Source: Nitratifractor sp.
Lineage (GTDB): Bacteria; Campylobacterota; Campylobacteria; Campylobacterales; Sulfurovaceae
NCBI GenBank assembly: GCA_015485845.1
Contig: WFSU01000152.1
Span: forward strand, 1 to 5,590
Direction of reading: 5' to 3'
DNA: 5,590 bases
Under the pieces are notes generated by a model, which had not been told where the DNA came from, did no database searches, and was given only the letters and a program-made list of their open reading frames with translations. Of this stretch, positions 1 through 5,290 are shown piece by piece (the stretch's first letter is position 1; every line of letters starts with the position of its first letter). The translations under genes and the position numbers were made by a program.

Positions 1-74
1 GCCAATGTCTCGGCAAAGAGCCGATCATCCTCGAGCAGCAAAATAGTGGAGAGGTTTTTGAGTGAATCTTTCAT
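1..74 (-). CDS. Response regulator, N-terminal fragment (cut by the window edge)
   Basis: Read on the minus strand, the first 24 codons include ILLLEDDRLF at residues 11-20. This is the first beta strand and acidic pocket (E15, D16, D17) of a CheY-like receiver domain; in this family these acidic residues bind Mg2+ next to the phosphorylated Asp. The phospho-acceptor Asp and any output domain lie outside the window, so it could be an OmpR-type regulator, a diguanylate cyclase or a stand-alone receiver. The start is well fixed: in the same frame, TGA and TAA stops lie about 15 codons upstream with no ATG, GTG or TTG between. No Shine-Dalgarno sequence precedes the ATG, and a TACAAT box at 81-86 ends 6 nt before it, so the transcript may be leaderless. 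It is divergent from the lipoprotein gene; a regulatory link is possible but not shown. Confidence 0.82.
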   Translation of the reverse strand, partial: MKDSLKNLSTILLLEDDRLFAETL

Positions 75-80
75 AGAGAT

Positions 81-86
81 ATTGTA
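81..86 (-). promoter_or_regulatory. Candidate -10 box of the response-regulator gene
   Basis: On the minus strand TACAAT (5 of 6 matches to TATAAT) ends 6 nt before the ATG at 74, so transcription would start at or next to the A of the start codon. I see no convincing -35 box; weak -35 boxes are usual for Campylobacterota housekeeping promoters. This is inferred from spacing only. Confidence 0.35.
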
Positions 87-171
87 TAGTGTTTTTGATT
101 TAGGAAGGATTGCTTATCACTCGCCATAGTGGTCCTTTTGATCAGGTAACACTAAAATAATCTTTTTGTTC

Positions 172-203
172 TATAGTTCCACCATCAAAACCAAATTGGA
201 GGA
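172..203 (+). promoter_or_regulatory. Candidate promoter -10 and ribosome binding site of the lipoprotein gene
   Basis: TATAGT at 172-177 follows a T-rich stretch (161-170), a common form of Campylobacterota sigma-70 promoter in which the -35 box is weak. It would give a leader of about 25 nt. GGAGGA at 198-203 is a strong Shine-Dalgarno sequence 5 nt before the ATG at 209. The ribosome binding site is clear; the -10 box is tentative, and TAAAAT at 153-158 is an alternative. The rest of the 134-bp divergent gap shows nothing else I can name. Confidence 0.45.
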
Positions 204-208
204 AAACC

Positions 209-1126
209 ATGAACAAAATCACAGCCACATCTCTCGGCCTTGCAGCTCTTTTCGCTTTGAATGGATGTAATTCAGCCGATATGCAAACCAAAACGATCAC
301 AGGAAAGGCGATCGACCCCTACCTCGCCGGCGCCACCGTCTGCCTCGGGGATGATGAACAGCATTGCCTCTCGGATGAAGCAAACGTCACGACCGACAGC
401 CAGGGCAACTACACCTTGACCGTTTCGGGCACCCATTTTGATGAAAGCCACACCATTGTCGTCACCGGGGGTCATGACATCGAAACCGATGCGAATTTTA
501 CCGGCAGCGTTGTTGCCTACCATTATGACGGCAATACAACCGTCAATGTCTCACCCCTGACCACGTTTACCTACGCTCAGATCAAAGAAGCCAACGCTAC
601 AACCCATCAAGCACGTCACGCTATCGAAGCCAACCTCACGACTCTCTTCCATTGCGACGTCCACGCTGATGTTGTCGCCGAAGCCGACCACAATCATACG
701 GCTGGGTTGAAGGCGGCTCTCAAGCTGGCACGGGGCGCGGAACTCTTCGATGCCAATGGTACGTTCGGATTTTATATCTTTGCAGCACGTAAACACCATG
801 CAGGAGAGCATCTTGATGTGGATGCACTGCTGCGTGCCGCTGCTGAGCAGGCCGAAAACGATGCCAACGGCACTGGCCTGGTCGACGCTATTGAAGACGT
901 AATTGATGCGGTCAATGATGCCAACGGTTCTGTCCACACCATCGCAAGAGAGGCACATGATGCCGCCCACAATGCTGCTCACGATGTCCACAATTTCGTC
1001 CACAAGCGTGTATGCGAGCTGACCGATACTTGCGCTGCCGATCACAACCAGACCCGGCGGCAGACCCGTGACTCCAACGATCAAAACCGAACGCGATCAC
1101 ACAATCCACAAGACGCAGGCCGATAA
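209..1126 (+). CDS. Putative secreted lipoprotein with N-terminal beta-sandwich module and His/Ala/Asp-rich helical region
   Basis: Residues 1-20 form a lipoprotein signal peptide: K3, a hydrophobic stretch and lipobox LNGC with the lipidated Cys at 20. Residues 29-120 resemble the carboxypeptidase-regulatory-like module of many secreted bacterial proteins: TGKAIDPYLAGATVC, a second Cys at 53, TDSQGNYTL (62-70), then the TGGHDIET...FTG...VSPLTTF pattern (87-120). The remainder is mainly predicted helix, rich in Ala, Asp, Asn and His, with DANG motifs at 181, 218 and 237 and many HH, HDA and HNA pairs between 243 and 265. About 22 His residues are spread over 305 aa, so metal binding is possible. 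Two more Cys (269, 275) precede a basic Arg/Asn/Gln-rich tail that differs from the acidic body. Asn at +2 of the lipobox does not suggest inner-membrane retention by the E. coli rule. I cannot name a specific function. It is convergent with fabG and appears monocistronic. Confidence 0.8.
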   Translation: MNKITATSLGLAALFALNGCNSADMQTKTITGKAIDPYLAGATVCLGDDEQHCLSDEANVTTDSQGNYTLTVSGTHFDESHTIVVTGGHDIETDANFTGSVVAYHYDGNTTVNVSPLTTFTYAQIKEANATTHQARHAIEANLTTLFHCDVHADVVAEADHNHTAGLKAALKLARGAELFDANGTFGFYIFAARKHHAGEHLDVDALLRAAAEQAENDANGTGLVDAIEDVIDAVNDANGSVHTIAREAHDAAHNAAHDVHNFVHKRVCELTDTCAADHNQTRRQTRDSNDQNRTRSHNPQDAGR

Positions 1127-1147
1127 CGAGTAAACCGCCCTGCACTG

Positions 1148-1192
1148 CGGGACTGAAGTCCCGTCTCCTGATGGGGATATTCCATCCCAATT
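1148..1192. repeat. Two adjacent hairpins in the lipoprotein/fabG convergent gap
   Basis: CGGGACTGAAGTCCCG at 1148-1163 is a near-perfect palindrome (arms CGGGAC and GTCCCG, tetraloop TGAA). It is followed by a second hairpin with arms GGGAT (1174-1178) and ATCCC (1184-1188), extended past one mismatch by AT/AT. The first resembles dispersed GGGACT-type palindromes that I remember from intergenic regions of many bacteria; this was not checked. Neither hairpin has a T tract on either strand, so neither is a textbook intrinsic terminator, although the pair could still slow or end convergent transcription. Confidence 0.6.
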
Positions 1193-1220
1193 CTACCTGC
1201 TACTTTCTACTCTCTACCCA
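1193..1220 (-). repeat. Degenerate heptamer array, four units, after the fabG stop
   Basis: Four consecutive 7-bp units start at 1193, 1200, 1207 and 1214 on the plus strand, each beginning CTAC. Read in fabG sense, one base out of register, the array begins with GTGGGTA (1221-1215) directly after... the TGA stop and continues as GNNNGTA units. The first unit is identical to the unit of the perfect array at 2428-2455 and has the same orientation relative to the gene it follows. Confidence 0.6.
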
Positions 1221-1221
1221 C

Positions 1222-1965
1222 TCACATATACATCCCGCCGTTGACTTTGAGCGTCTCCCCGGTGATATAACTCGCATGGTCGCTCAACAGAAACGCCACC
1301 GCTTCGGCCACTTCCGAAGGCTCTCCAAAACGTCCCAAGGGGATCTTCGCAACAAAGGCGTCTTTGACCTCCTCTTTGAGCACATCGGTCATCTCGGTAG
1401 CGATGAAGCCCGGGGTGACGGTGTTGAAGCGGATGCCGCGCGGAGCGGCTTCCTGGGCGAAGCTTTTGGTCATGGCGATGGTGCCTCCTTTGGAGGCGGA
1501 GTAGTTGGTCTGTCCGGCGTTGCCGGTTTCGCCGACGATGCTGGCGATGTTGACCACGGCACCGAAGCGGGATTTGGACATCACCTTGACCGCTTCGCGG
1601 CATCCGATGAAGGTGGACTTGAGGTTGGCGTCGATCACCGCCATGAACTCTTCGGTTTTCATCCGCATTGCCAGCTTGTCCCGGGTGATCCCGGCATTGT
1701 TGACGAGGTAACTCAGTGCTCCATCGGCAGCGACGATCTCCTTGATCGCCGCGACAAACGCCCCGTCATCGCTCACATCAAATCCAATCACCTCAGCACT
1801 CCCGCCCTCAGCAATGATCGCTGCCTTGACCGCCTCAGCCTCAGCCTCACCGCTGCGATAATTGACCCACACCTTGAGCCCCTGCTTAGCCAACCCTTTG
1901 GCGATCTCAGCGCCAATCCCTCTGCTACTACCCGTGACGAGTACGTTTTTGCCTGTGAATGTCAT
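1222..1965 (-). CDS. fabG: 3-oxoacyl-[acyl-carrier-protein] reductase FabG
   Basis: An NADPH-dependent short-chain dehydrogenase of the cytoplasmic type II fatty acid synthase; it reduces beta-ketoacyl-ACP to beta-hydroxyacyl-ACP. The 247 residues match the family length (about 244-248). Visible motifs in order: Rossmann cofactor motif TGSSRGIG (11-18), NNAG (89-92), Asn 114 in IDANLKSTF, catalytic Ser 142 in NIAS, and the active pair Tyr 155 / Lys 159 in YSASK. Then come the PGFIATEMT segment (185-193) and the C-terminal TGETLKVNGG (235-244). All four catalytic residues are present. The ATG is preceded by AGAAGG (1974-1979) with an 8-nt spacer, which supports this start. The gene is divergent from ychJ and convergent with the lipoprotein gene, so it is probably transcribed alone; no acpP follows it here. 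FabG is hard to separate from other SDR reductases by sequence alone, but its full motif set and housekeeping context make FabG the best call. Confidence 0.93.
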   Translation of the reverse strand: MTFTGKNVLVTGSSRGIGAEIAKGLAKQGLKVWVNYRSGEAEAEAVKAAIIAEGGSAEVIGFDVSDDGAFVAAIKEIVAADGALSYLVNNAGITRDKLAMRMKTEEFMAVIDANLKSTFIGCREAVKVMSKSRFGAVVNIASIVGETGNAGQTNYSASKGGTIAMTKSFAQEAAPRGIRFNTVTPGFIATEMTDVLKEEVKDAFVAKIPLGRFGEPSEVAEAVAFLLSDHASYITGETLKVNGGMYM

Positions 1966-1997
1966 GTATGTATCCTTCTAAAATGTTGAGTACCCTG

Positions 1998-2028
1998 ATT
2001 GTAGCATACAATAAATTTATGCTACGAT
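1998..2028. promoter_or_regulatory. Inverted repeat with outward-facing promoters between fabG and ychJ
   Basis: GTAGCATA (2001-2008) and TATGCTAC (2018-2025) are perfect inverted arms separated by 9 AT-rich bases; three more pairs extend each arm, one of them a T-G wobble. Each arm read outward is an extended -10 element: TGC followed by TACAAT on the minus strand (-10 at 2003-1998, for fabG, leader about 26 nt with ribosome binding site) and TGC followed by TACGAT on the plus strand (-10 at 2023-2028, for ychJ). A second plus-strand candidate is TACAAT at 2007-2012. The symmetry could reflect a dimeric repressor site or simply two paired promoters. Confidence 0.5.
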
Positions 2029-2034
2029 ACCCCC

Positions 2035-2442
2035 ATGAAAAAACCATCCCCCAATACCCCCTGCCCCTGCGGGAGCGGGAACAAATACAAAAAATGCTGT
2101 CAACCGTATCATCGGGGAGCCCGCCCCGCCGATGCCCTCCTCCTGATGAAGAGCCGATATAGTGCCTACGCCCTAAGGCAGAGCCGATACATCATCGACA
2201 CCACCCACTCAGACAACTCCGACTACACCGAAAATACCGCAGTGTGGATCGCCGGGATCGAAGCGTTTTCGGAACAGACCGAGTTTCGAAGATTGGAGAT
2301 TTTGGACTTTGAAGATGGAGACGAGGAAGCCTACGTCACCTTCCGCACTATATTTGGCGACGGATCGATGGTGGAGCGGAGCCGGTTTGTCCGTGAAGGG
2401 GAGAGGTGGCTCTATCACAGCGGAGAAGTGGGTAGTGGGTAG
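2035..2442 (+). CDS. ychJ: YchJ-family (UPF0225) SEC-C zinc-motif protein
   Basis: A 135-residue protein. The N-terminal SEC-C motif, CPCGSGNKYKKCC, supplies Cys 10, 12, 21 and 22 for zinc, in the same arrangement as the SecA C-terminal metal-binding tail. The YchJ middle domain (NTF2-like fold in this family) follows: LLLMKSRYSAY (35-45), YIIDTTH (52-58), and ERSRFVREGERWLYHSGE close to the C-terminus. E. coli YchJ is about 152 aa and has a second SEC-C motif at its end; that motif is absent here. The cellular role is not established; SEC-C motifs in relatives bind SecB or ribosomes. An in-frame TAG at 2002-2004 and no other start between make the ATG at 2035 the first possible start. There is no Shine-Dalgarno sequence, and a TACGAT box 6 nt upstream suggests a leaderless mRNA. 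The last four residues (VGSG) and the TAG stop are encoded by a heptamer array. Confidence 0.85.
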   Translation: MKKPSPNTPCPCGSGNKYKKCCQPYHRGARPADALLLMKSRYSAYALRQSRYIIDTTHSDNSDYTENTAVWIAGIEAFSEQTEFRRLEILDFEDGDEEAYVTFRTIFGDGSMVERSRFVREGERWLYHSGEVGSG

Positions 2443-2455
2443 TGGGTAGTGGGTA
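2428..2455 (+). repeat. Perfect heptamer array (GTGGGTA) x4 across the ychJ stop codon
   Basis: Four exact tandem copies of GTGGGTA run from 2428 to 2455. The ychJ stop (TAG, 2440-2442) lies in the second/third copies. Because the unit is 7 bp, every frame meets a TAG within three units, so copy-number changes would alter the tail by only a few residues. It resembles the short tandemly repeated heptanucleotides described in heterocystous cyanobacteria. Confidence 0.9.
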
Positions 2456-2495
2456 GAAATTTTGCATAGGTTTTCTTAGGGGAATCCAAGCTCGC

Positions 2496-2565
2496 GTAGG
2501 GTGCGCAATTGCGCACCTTTCAACGGTTACATTGCAGAGATTTGGTGTGCTATTGCACACCCTAC
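2496..2565. repeat. Inverted pair of 22-bp palindromic elements between ychJ and gpmI
   Basis: The left element (2496-2517) contains the perfect 18-bp palindrome GGTGCGCAATTGCGCACC. The right element (2544-2565) is the same element on the other strand, with arms GGTGTGC and GCACACC around TATT. The two 22-bp copies differ at only three positions, and two of those are the partners of one stem base pair (C-G in one copy, T-A in the other). The right copy holds the gpmI stop codon. The family begins GTAGGGTG, like dispersed palindromes I remember from many bacterial genomes; this was not checked. Only three T follow the left hairpin, so a terminator role in the ychJ direction is possible but weak. 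Confidence 0.75.
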
Positions 2566-4052
2566 AGGATCAAACTCTCATCCATCTCCCCCGGCACTTC
2601 CAACCCCATCAACTCCAGCACCGTCGGAGCAATATTATTGAGTCCGCCCCCTTCGCGAAGTTTGGTGACCCCTTCGGCCATCACAAAACACCAGACATCC
2701 CCCACTGTATGGTTGGTCAGCACATTCCCCTCCCCATCGCACATCTCTTCGCAATTACCGTGGTCGGAGGTGAGGATGAGGTTGTAGCCGTGTTCTTTGG
2801 CTTGGTGGAGGATGAGGCCGATCTGTTCATCGACCGTCTCGACCGCTTTTTTGGCTGCTTCGTAGTTGCCGGTGTGGCCGACCATGTCGCCGTTGGCAAA
2901 GTTAACGACGATAAAGTCATACGCTTCTCCCATCGCTGTACGCACCGCCGCGCCCACTTCGGGAGCCGACATTTCAGGCTGGAGATCGTAGGTGGCTACA
3001 TCAGGACTGGGGATCAGCACGCGGCTCTCCCCCTCGTACGGTGTCTCGATCCCGCCATTGAAGAAAAACGTCACATGGGCATATTTCTCCGTCTCGGCCG
3101 TGTGAAACTGCCGCAGTCCAGCACGGGAAATCACCTCAGCCAGCGTGTTGGTCGGAGCTTCCTTGGGGAACATCACCGGGTAGGGGAAGGTCGCATCGTA
3201 TTGGGTGATCGTCGCCAAATAGATCGGGAGGTACGTACGAGAAAAGCCGGTAAATACAGGATCCCCCAGTGCCTGTGCAATCTCACGCATCCGGTCGCTG
3301 CGGAAGTTGGTCAGCACCACCGCATCCCCGGCCTTGATCCCGGGATACCCGGAAAAAGCAACAGGTTCGAGAAACTCATCGGTAATCTCAGCCGAATAAC
3401 TTCGAGTCACATATTCTGCCGGGCTCAGCTCCGTCACCGGATCGGCCAGCGCAATCGCCCGGTAGCCCCGCTCTACCCGCTCCCAGCGGTTGTCCCGATC
3501 CATCGCGTAGTAGCGTCCGCCGATCGTGGCGATCCGTATTTGCTCATCGCAGATTGCTTCGATCTGTTTCAGGTATTCCGGAGCAGACGTGGGGCTCACA
3601 TCCCGCCCGTCGGTGATCAGATGGAGCCACACATGCTTGCCCATGTCGCGGGCGATCCTAGCCAGCCCGATCGTGTGCTCAATGTGCGAATGCACCCCGC
3701 CGTCGCTCATCAGGCCGATCAGGTGCACCGTCTCACTCTGCTCGAGTGTCTCCTGCAACGCAGTATTCTTTGCCAAAGAACCGTCTTCAAGTGCCAGCGA
3801 AATCTTGACCAAATCCTGATAGAGCACCCGACCGCTGCCGAGCGTCATGTGCCCCACTTCGGAGTTGCCCATCTGCCCCTCGGGGAGCCCGACACTCAGG
3901 CCGTGGGTGGCGATCAGCGTATGGGGTACCCCCTCAAACAAGCGGGCATAAGTCGGTTTCTCGGCATCGGCAAAGGCGTTGCAGGCACTCTGGGGCTTGT
4001 GCCCGATCCCGTCGGTGATGATGAGCAGGGTTTTGTTCACATTTGGATTCAC
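2562..4052 (-). CDS. gpmI: 2,3-bisphosphoglycerate-independent phosphoglycerate mutase (GpmI)
   Basis: The cofactor-independent mutase interconverts 3- and 2-phosphoglycerate in the cytoplasm, for glycolysis or gluconeogenesis. At 496 aa it is close to the family size (about 490-515). It has the alkaline-phosphatase-superfamily metal sites: Asp 14 (TDGIG), the phosphorylated Ser 64 in GNSEVGH, Asp 389 and His 393 in NGDMVGHTG, Asp 430/His 431 in TSDHGN and His 448 in NHTVGD. The inserted transferase domain shows His 121 (GGVHSH), TDGRDV (147-152), GRYYAMDRDNRWERV (179-193), FRSDRMRE (250-257) and Lys 323 (EKYAHVTFFFNGG). No catalytic residue is missing. The start is GTG at 4052, with AAGGA at 4060-4064 giving a 7-nt spacer; no in-frame alternative lies upstream, and the next GTG (codon 5) is too far from that site. 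The gene is divergent from mraY. Its TAG stop lies within a palindromic repeat. Confidence 0.96.
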   Translation of the reverse strand: MNPNVNKTLLIITDGIGHKPQSACNAFADAEKPTYARLFEGVPHTLIATHGLSVGLPEGQMGNSEVGHMTLGSGRVLYQDLVKISLALEDGSLAKNTALQETLEQSETVHLIGLMSDGGVHSHIEHTIGLARIARDMGKHVWLHLITDGRDVSPTSAPEYLKQIEAICDEQIRIATIGGRYYAMDRDNRWERVERGYRAIALADPVTELSPAEYVTRSYSAEITDEFLEPVAFSGYPGIKAGDAVVLTNFRSDRMREIAQALGDPVFTGFSRTYLPIYLATITQYDATFPYPVMFPKEAPTNTLAEVISRAGLRQFHTAETEKYAHVTFFFNGGIETPYEGESRVLIPSPDVATYDLQPEMSAPEVGAAVRTAMGEAYDFIVVNFANGDMVGHTGNYEAAKKAVETVDEQIGLILHQAKEHGYNLILTSDHGNCEEMCDGEGNVLTNHTVGDVWCFVMAEGVTKLREGGGLNNIAPTVLELMGLEVPGEMDESLIL

Positions 4053-4079
4053 GACACCATCCTTAAAAGAAATATTGTG

Positions 4080-4104
4080 TAAAATACCATCTCTTATCTA
4101 ATAC
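4080..4104. promoter_or_regulatory. Candidate overlapping divergent promoters of gpmI and mraY
   Basis: In the 69-bp gap, the minus strand reads TGG followed by TATTTT (4086-4081), an extended -10 that would give gpmI a leader of about 21 nt carrying its ribosome binding site. The plus strand has TAAAAT (4080-4085) and TAATAC (4099-4104) as candidate -10 boxes for mraY. No clear -35 box is visible. The gap is too short for well-separated promoters, so the two probably overlap. Confidence 0.35.
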
Positions 4105-4121
4105 TCGATTGAAAGTCCGCC

Positions 4122-5186
4122 ATGCTGTATTACTTCCACCACTTATTTGATATCAATCTACTCAGTTACATCTCGGTACGAGCCGGGATTGCCTTTTTCC
4201 TCTCTTTCGTCCTGATGATGATCCTCCTCCCAAAATACATGGCATGGGCGATCAGCCGCAAAGCCAATCAACCCATCAACAAATACGTCCCCGCCCACGA
4301 AGGGAAGCAACATACCCCCACCATGGGCGGCGCCGTCTTTGTCATTACCACGGTCATCGCCTCACTCTTGACTGCGGACTGGGGCAACGGGTATGTCTGG
4401 GGTGGACTCTTCGTCCTGGTGGGCTTCGGCTTTGTCGGGCTCAAGGACGACCTTGGCAAGATCCTCACCGGGGATAACCTTCAGGGGTTGACGGCACGCG
4501 GCAAAATGGGCTTTTTGATCCTCGTCTCCATCGCGATCAGCCTCGGACTCATTTACGGCGTCCACTTCCCCACCACCCTCTATGTCCCGTTTGTCAAAAC
4601 GCCGATCGCAGACATGGGACCTCTCTGGGCGACCCTCTTCTGGACACTCGTCCTCATCGCCGCGAGTAACGCCGTCAACCTCACCGACGGTCTCGACGGT
4701 CTGGCCACAGTCCCCAGCATCGTCGGACTCGGGACACTGAGCATCATCGTCTACTTCAGCGGTCACGCGGGATTTGCCCGCTACCTGCTCCTCCCCAACA
4801 TCCACGGCGTCGGCGAAGTGATCATCGTCGCCTCCTCCCTCATCGGAGCCCTGTTTGCTTTTCTGTGGTACAACAGTTACCCCGCCGAACTTTTCATGGG
4901 TGATACCGGCTCCCTCTCCATCGGCGCCTTCTTCGGCTACATGGGGATCCTCGGCAAGAGCGAAATCCTCCTCGTCCTCATCGGCATCATTTTCGTCATC
5001 GAAACCGTCTCGGTGATCCTCCAGGTGGGCAGCTACAAATTCCGCAAGAAACGGATCTTCCTCATGGCACCGATCCACCACCACTATGAGATGAAAAACT
5101 GGGCGGAAAACAAAATCATCGTTCGATTCTGGATGATCGCCATCATCGCCAACCTCCTCGCACTCATTACGCTAAAGATTCGGTAA
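4122..5186 (+). CDS. mraY: Phospho-N-acetylmuramoyl-pentapeptide-transferase MraY
   Basis: An inner-membrane enzyme that transfers phospho-MurNAc-pentapeptide from the UDP precursor to undecaprenyl phosphate, making lipid I. At 354 aa it matches the family (about 350-360) and shows the usual pattern of about ten hydrophobic segments. Signature positions: TPTMGG (65-70), the acidic pair Asp 109/110 in GLKDDLGK, NLTDGLDGLA (186-195) with Asp 189 and Asp 192, MGDTGS (259-264) with Asp 261, and the His cluster at 319-321 in PIHHHYE. All the conserved acidic residues and the His motif are intact. The ATG at 4122 has only a weak site (GAAAG, 4111-4115) upstream. murD follows on the same strand after 122 bp, so the two are probably cotranscribed for peptidoglycan precursor synthesis, although a repeat-filled spacer separates them. 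Confidence 0.97.
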   Translation: MLYYFHHLFDINLLSYISVRAGIAFFLSFVLMMILLPKYMAWAISRKANQPINKYVPAHEGKQHTPTMGGAVFVITTVIASLLTADWGNGYVWGGLFVLVGFGFVGLKDDLGKILTGDNLQGLTARGKMGFLILVSIAISLGLIYGVHFPTTLYVPFVKTPIADMGPLWATLFWTLVLIAASNAVNLTDGLDGLATVPSIVGLGTLSIIVYFSGHAGFARYLLLPNIHGVGEVIIVASSLIGALFAFLWYNSYPAELFMGDTGSLSIGAFFGYMGILGKSEILLVLIGIIFVIETVSVILQVGSYKFRKKRIFLMAPIHHHYEMKNWAENKIIVRFWMIAIIANLLALITLKIR

Positions 5187-5227
5187 AAAGATCAAACGAT
5201 GACTGCACGAAATAAGCTACGGCATAG

Positions 5228-5253
5228 CGTTCCACAGCAGGAGCTATGGAACG
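5228..5253 (+). repeat. Hairpin repeat downstream of mraY
   Basis: Arms CGTTCCACAGC (5228-5238) and GCTATGGAACG (5243-5253) form an 11-bp stem with one C-A mismatch and the loop AGGA. It resembles the dispersed GTTCC...GGAAC palindromes I remember from many genomes; not checked. It shares its core with the hairpin at 5291-5312. No T tract follows, so it is not a standard terminator. Confidence 0.75.
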
Positions 5254-5260
5254 AGAGAAA

Positions 5261-5288
5261 CTATTCACTATTCACCATTCACTATTCA
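5261..5288. repeat. Heptamer array (CTATTCA) x4 between mraY and murD
   Basis: Units start at 5261, 5268, 5275 and 5282; three are CTATTCA and the third is CCATTCA. Read on the minus strand the unit is GTGAATA, which differs from the GTGGGTA unit of the ychJ array at two positions. The array sits between two related hairpins. Its orientation is opposite to that of murD transcription. Confidence 0.85.
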
Positions 5289-5290
5289 CT

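Noticed and set aside
1020..1133. A possible frameshift at the 3' end of the lipoprotein gene, because the basic tail differs from the body and a second frame stays open to TAA at 1131
   Set aside because: The alternative tail is equally short and matches nothing I recognise, so there is no evidence for a broken gene.
1171..1989. A 272-codon open frame on the plus strand opposite fabG
   Set aside because: It begins in the hairpin repeat, covers all of fabG antisense and has no recognisable domain.
2500..2520. A strong intrinsic terminator for ychJ
   Set aside because: The 18-bp palindrome is strong, but only three T follow it; it fits a dispersed palindrome better than a dedicated terminator.
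2428..2565. A CRISPR array or attachment site
   Set aside because: The units are contiguous 7-mers without spacers, and the palindromes form only one inverted pair; no cas or integrase gene is visible.
2532..4082. A 516-codon open frame on the plus strand opposite gpmI
   Set aside because: gpmI on the minus strand has every catalytic motif. The antisense frame resembles no family I recognise and is expected from GC-rich third codon positions.
4362..5084. A 240-codon open frame on the minus strand opposite mraY
   Set aside because: The very acidic, low-complexity product mirrors the hydrophobic codons of mraY; it is a shadow frame.
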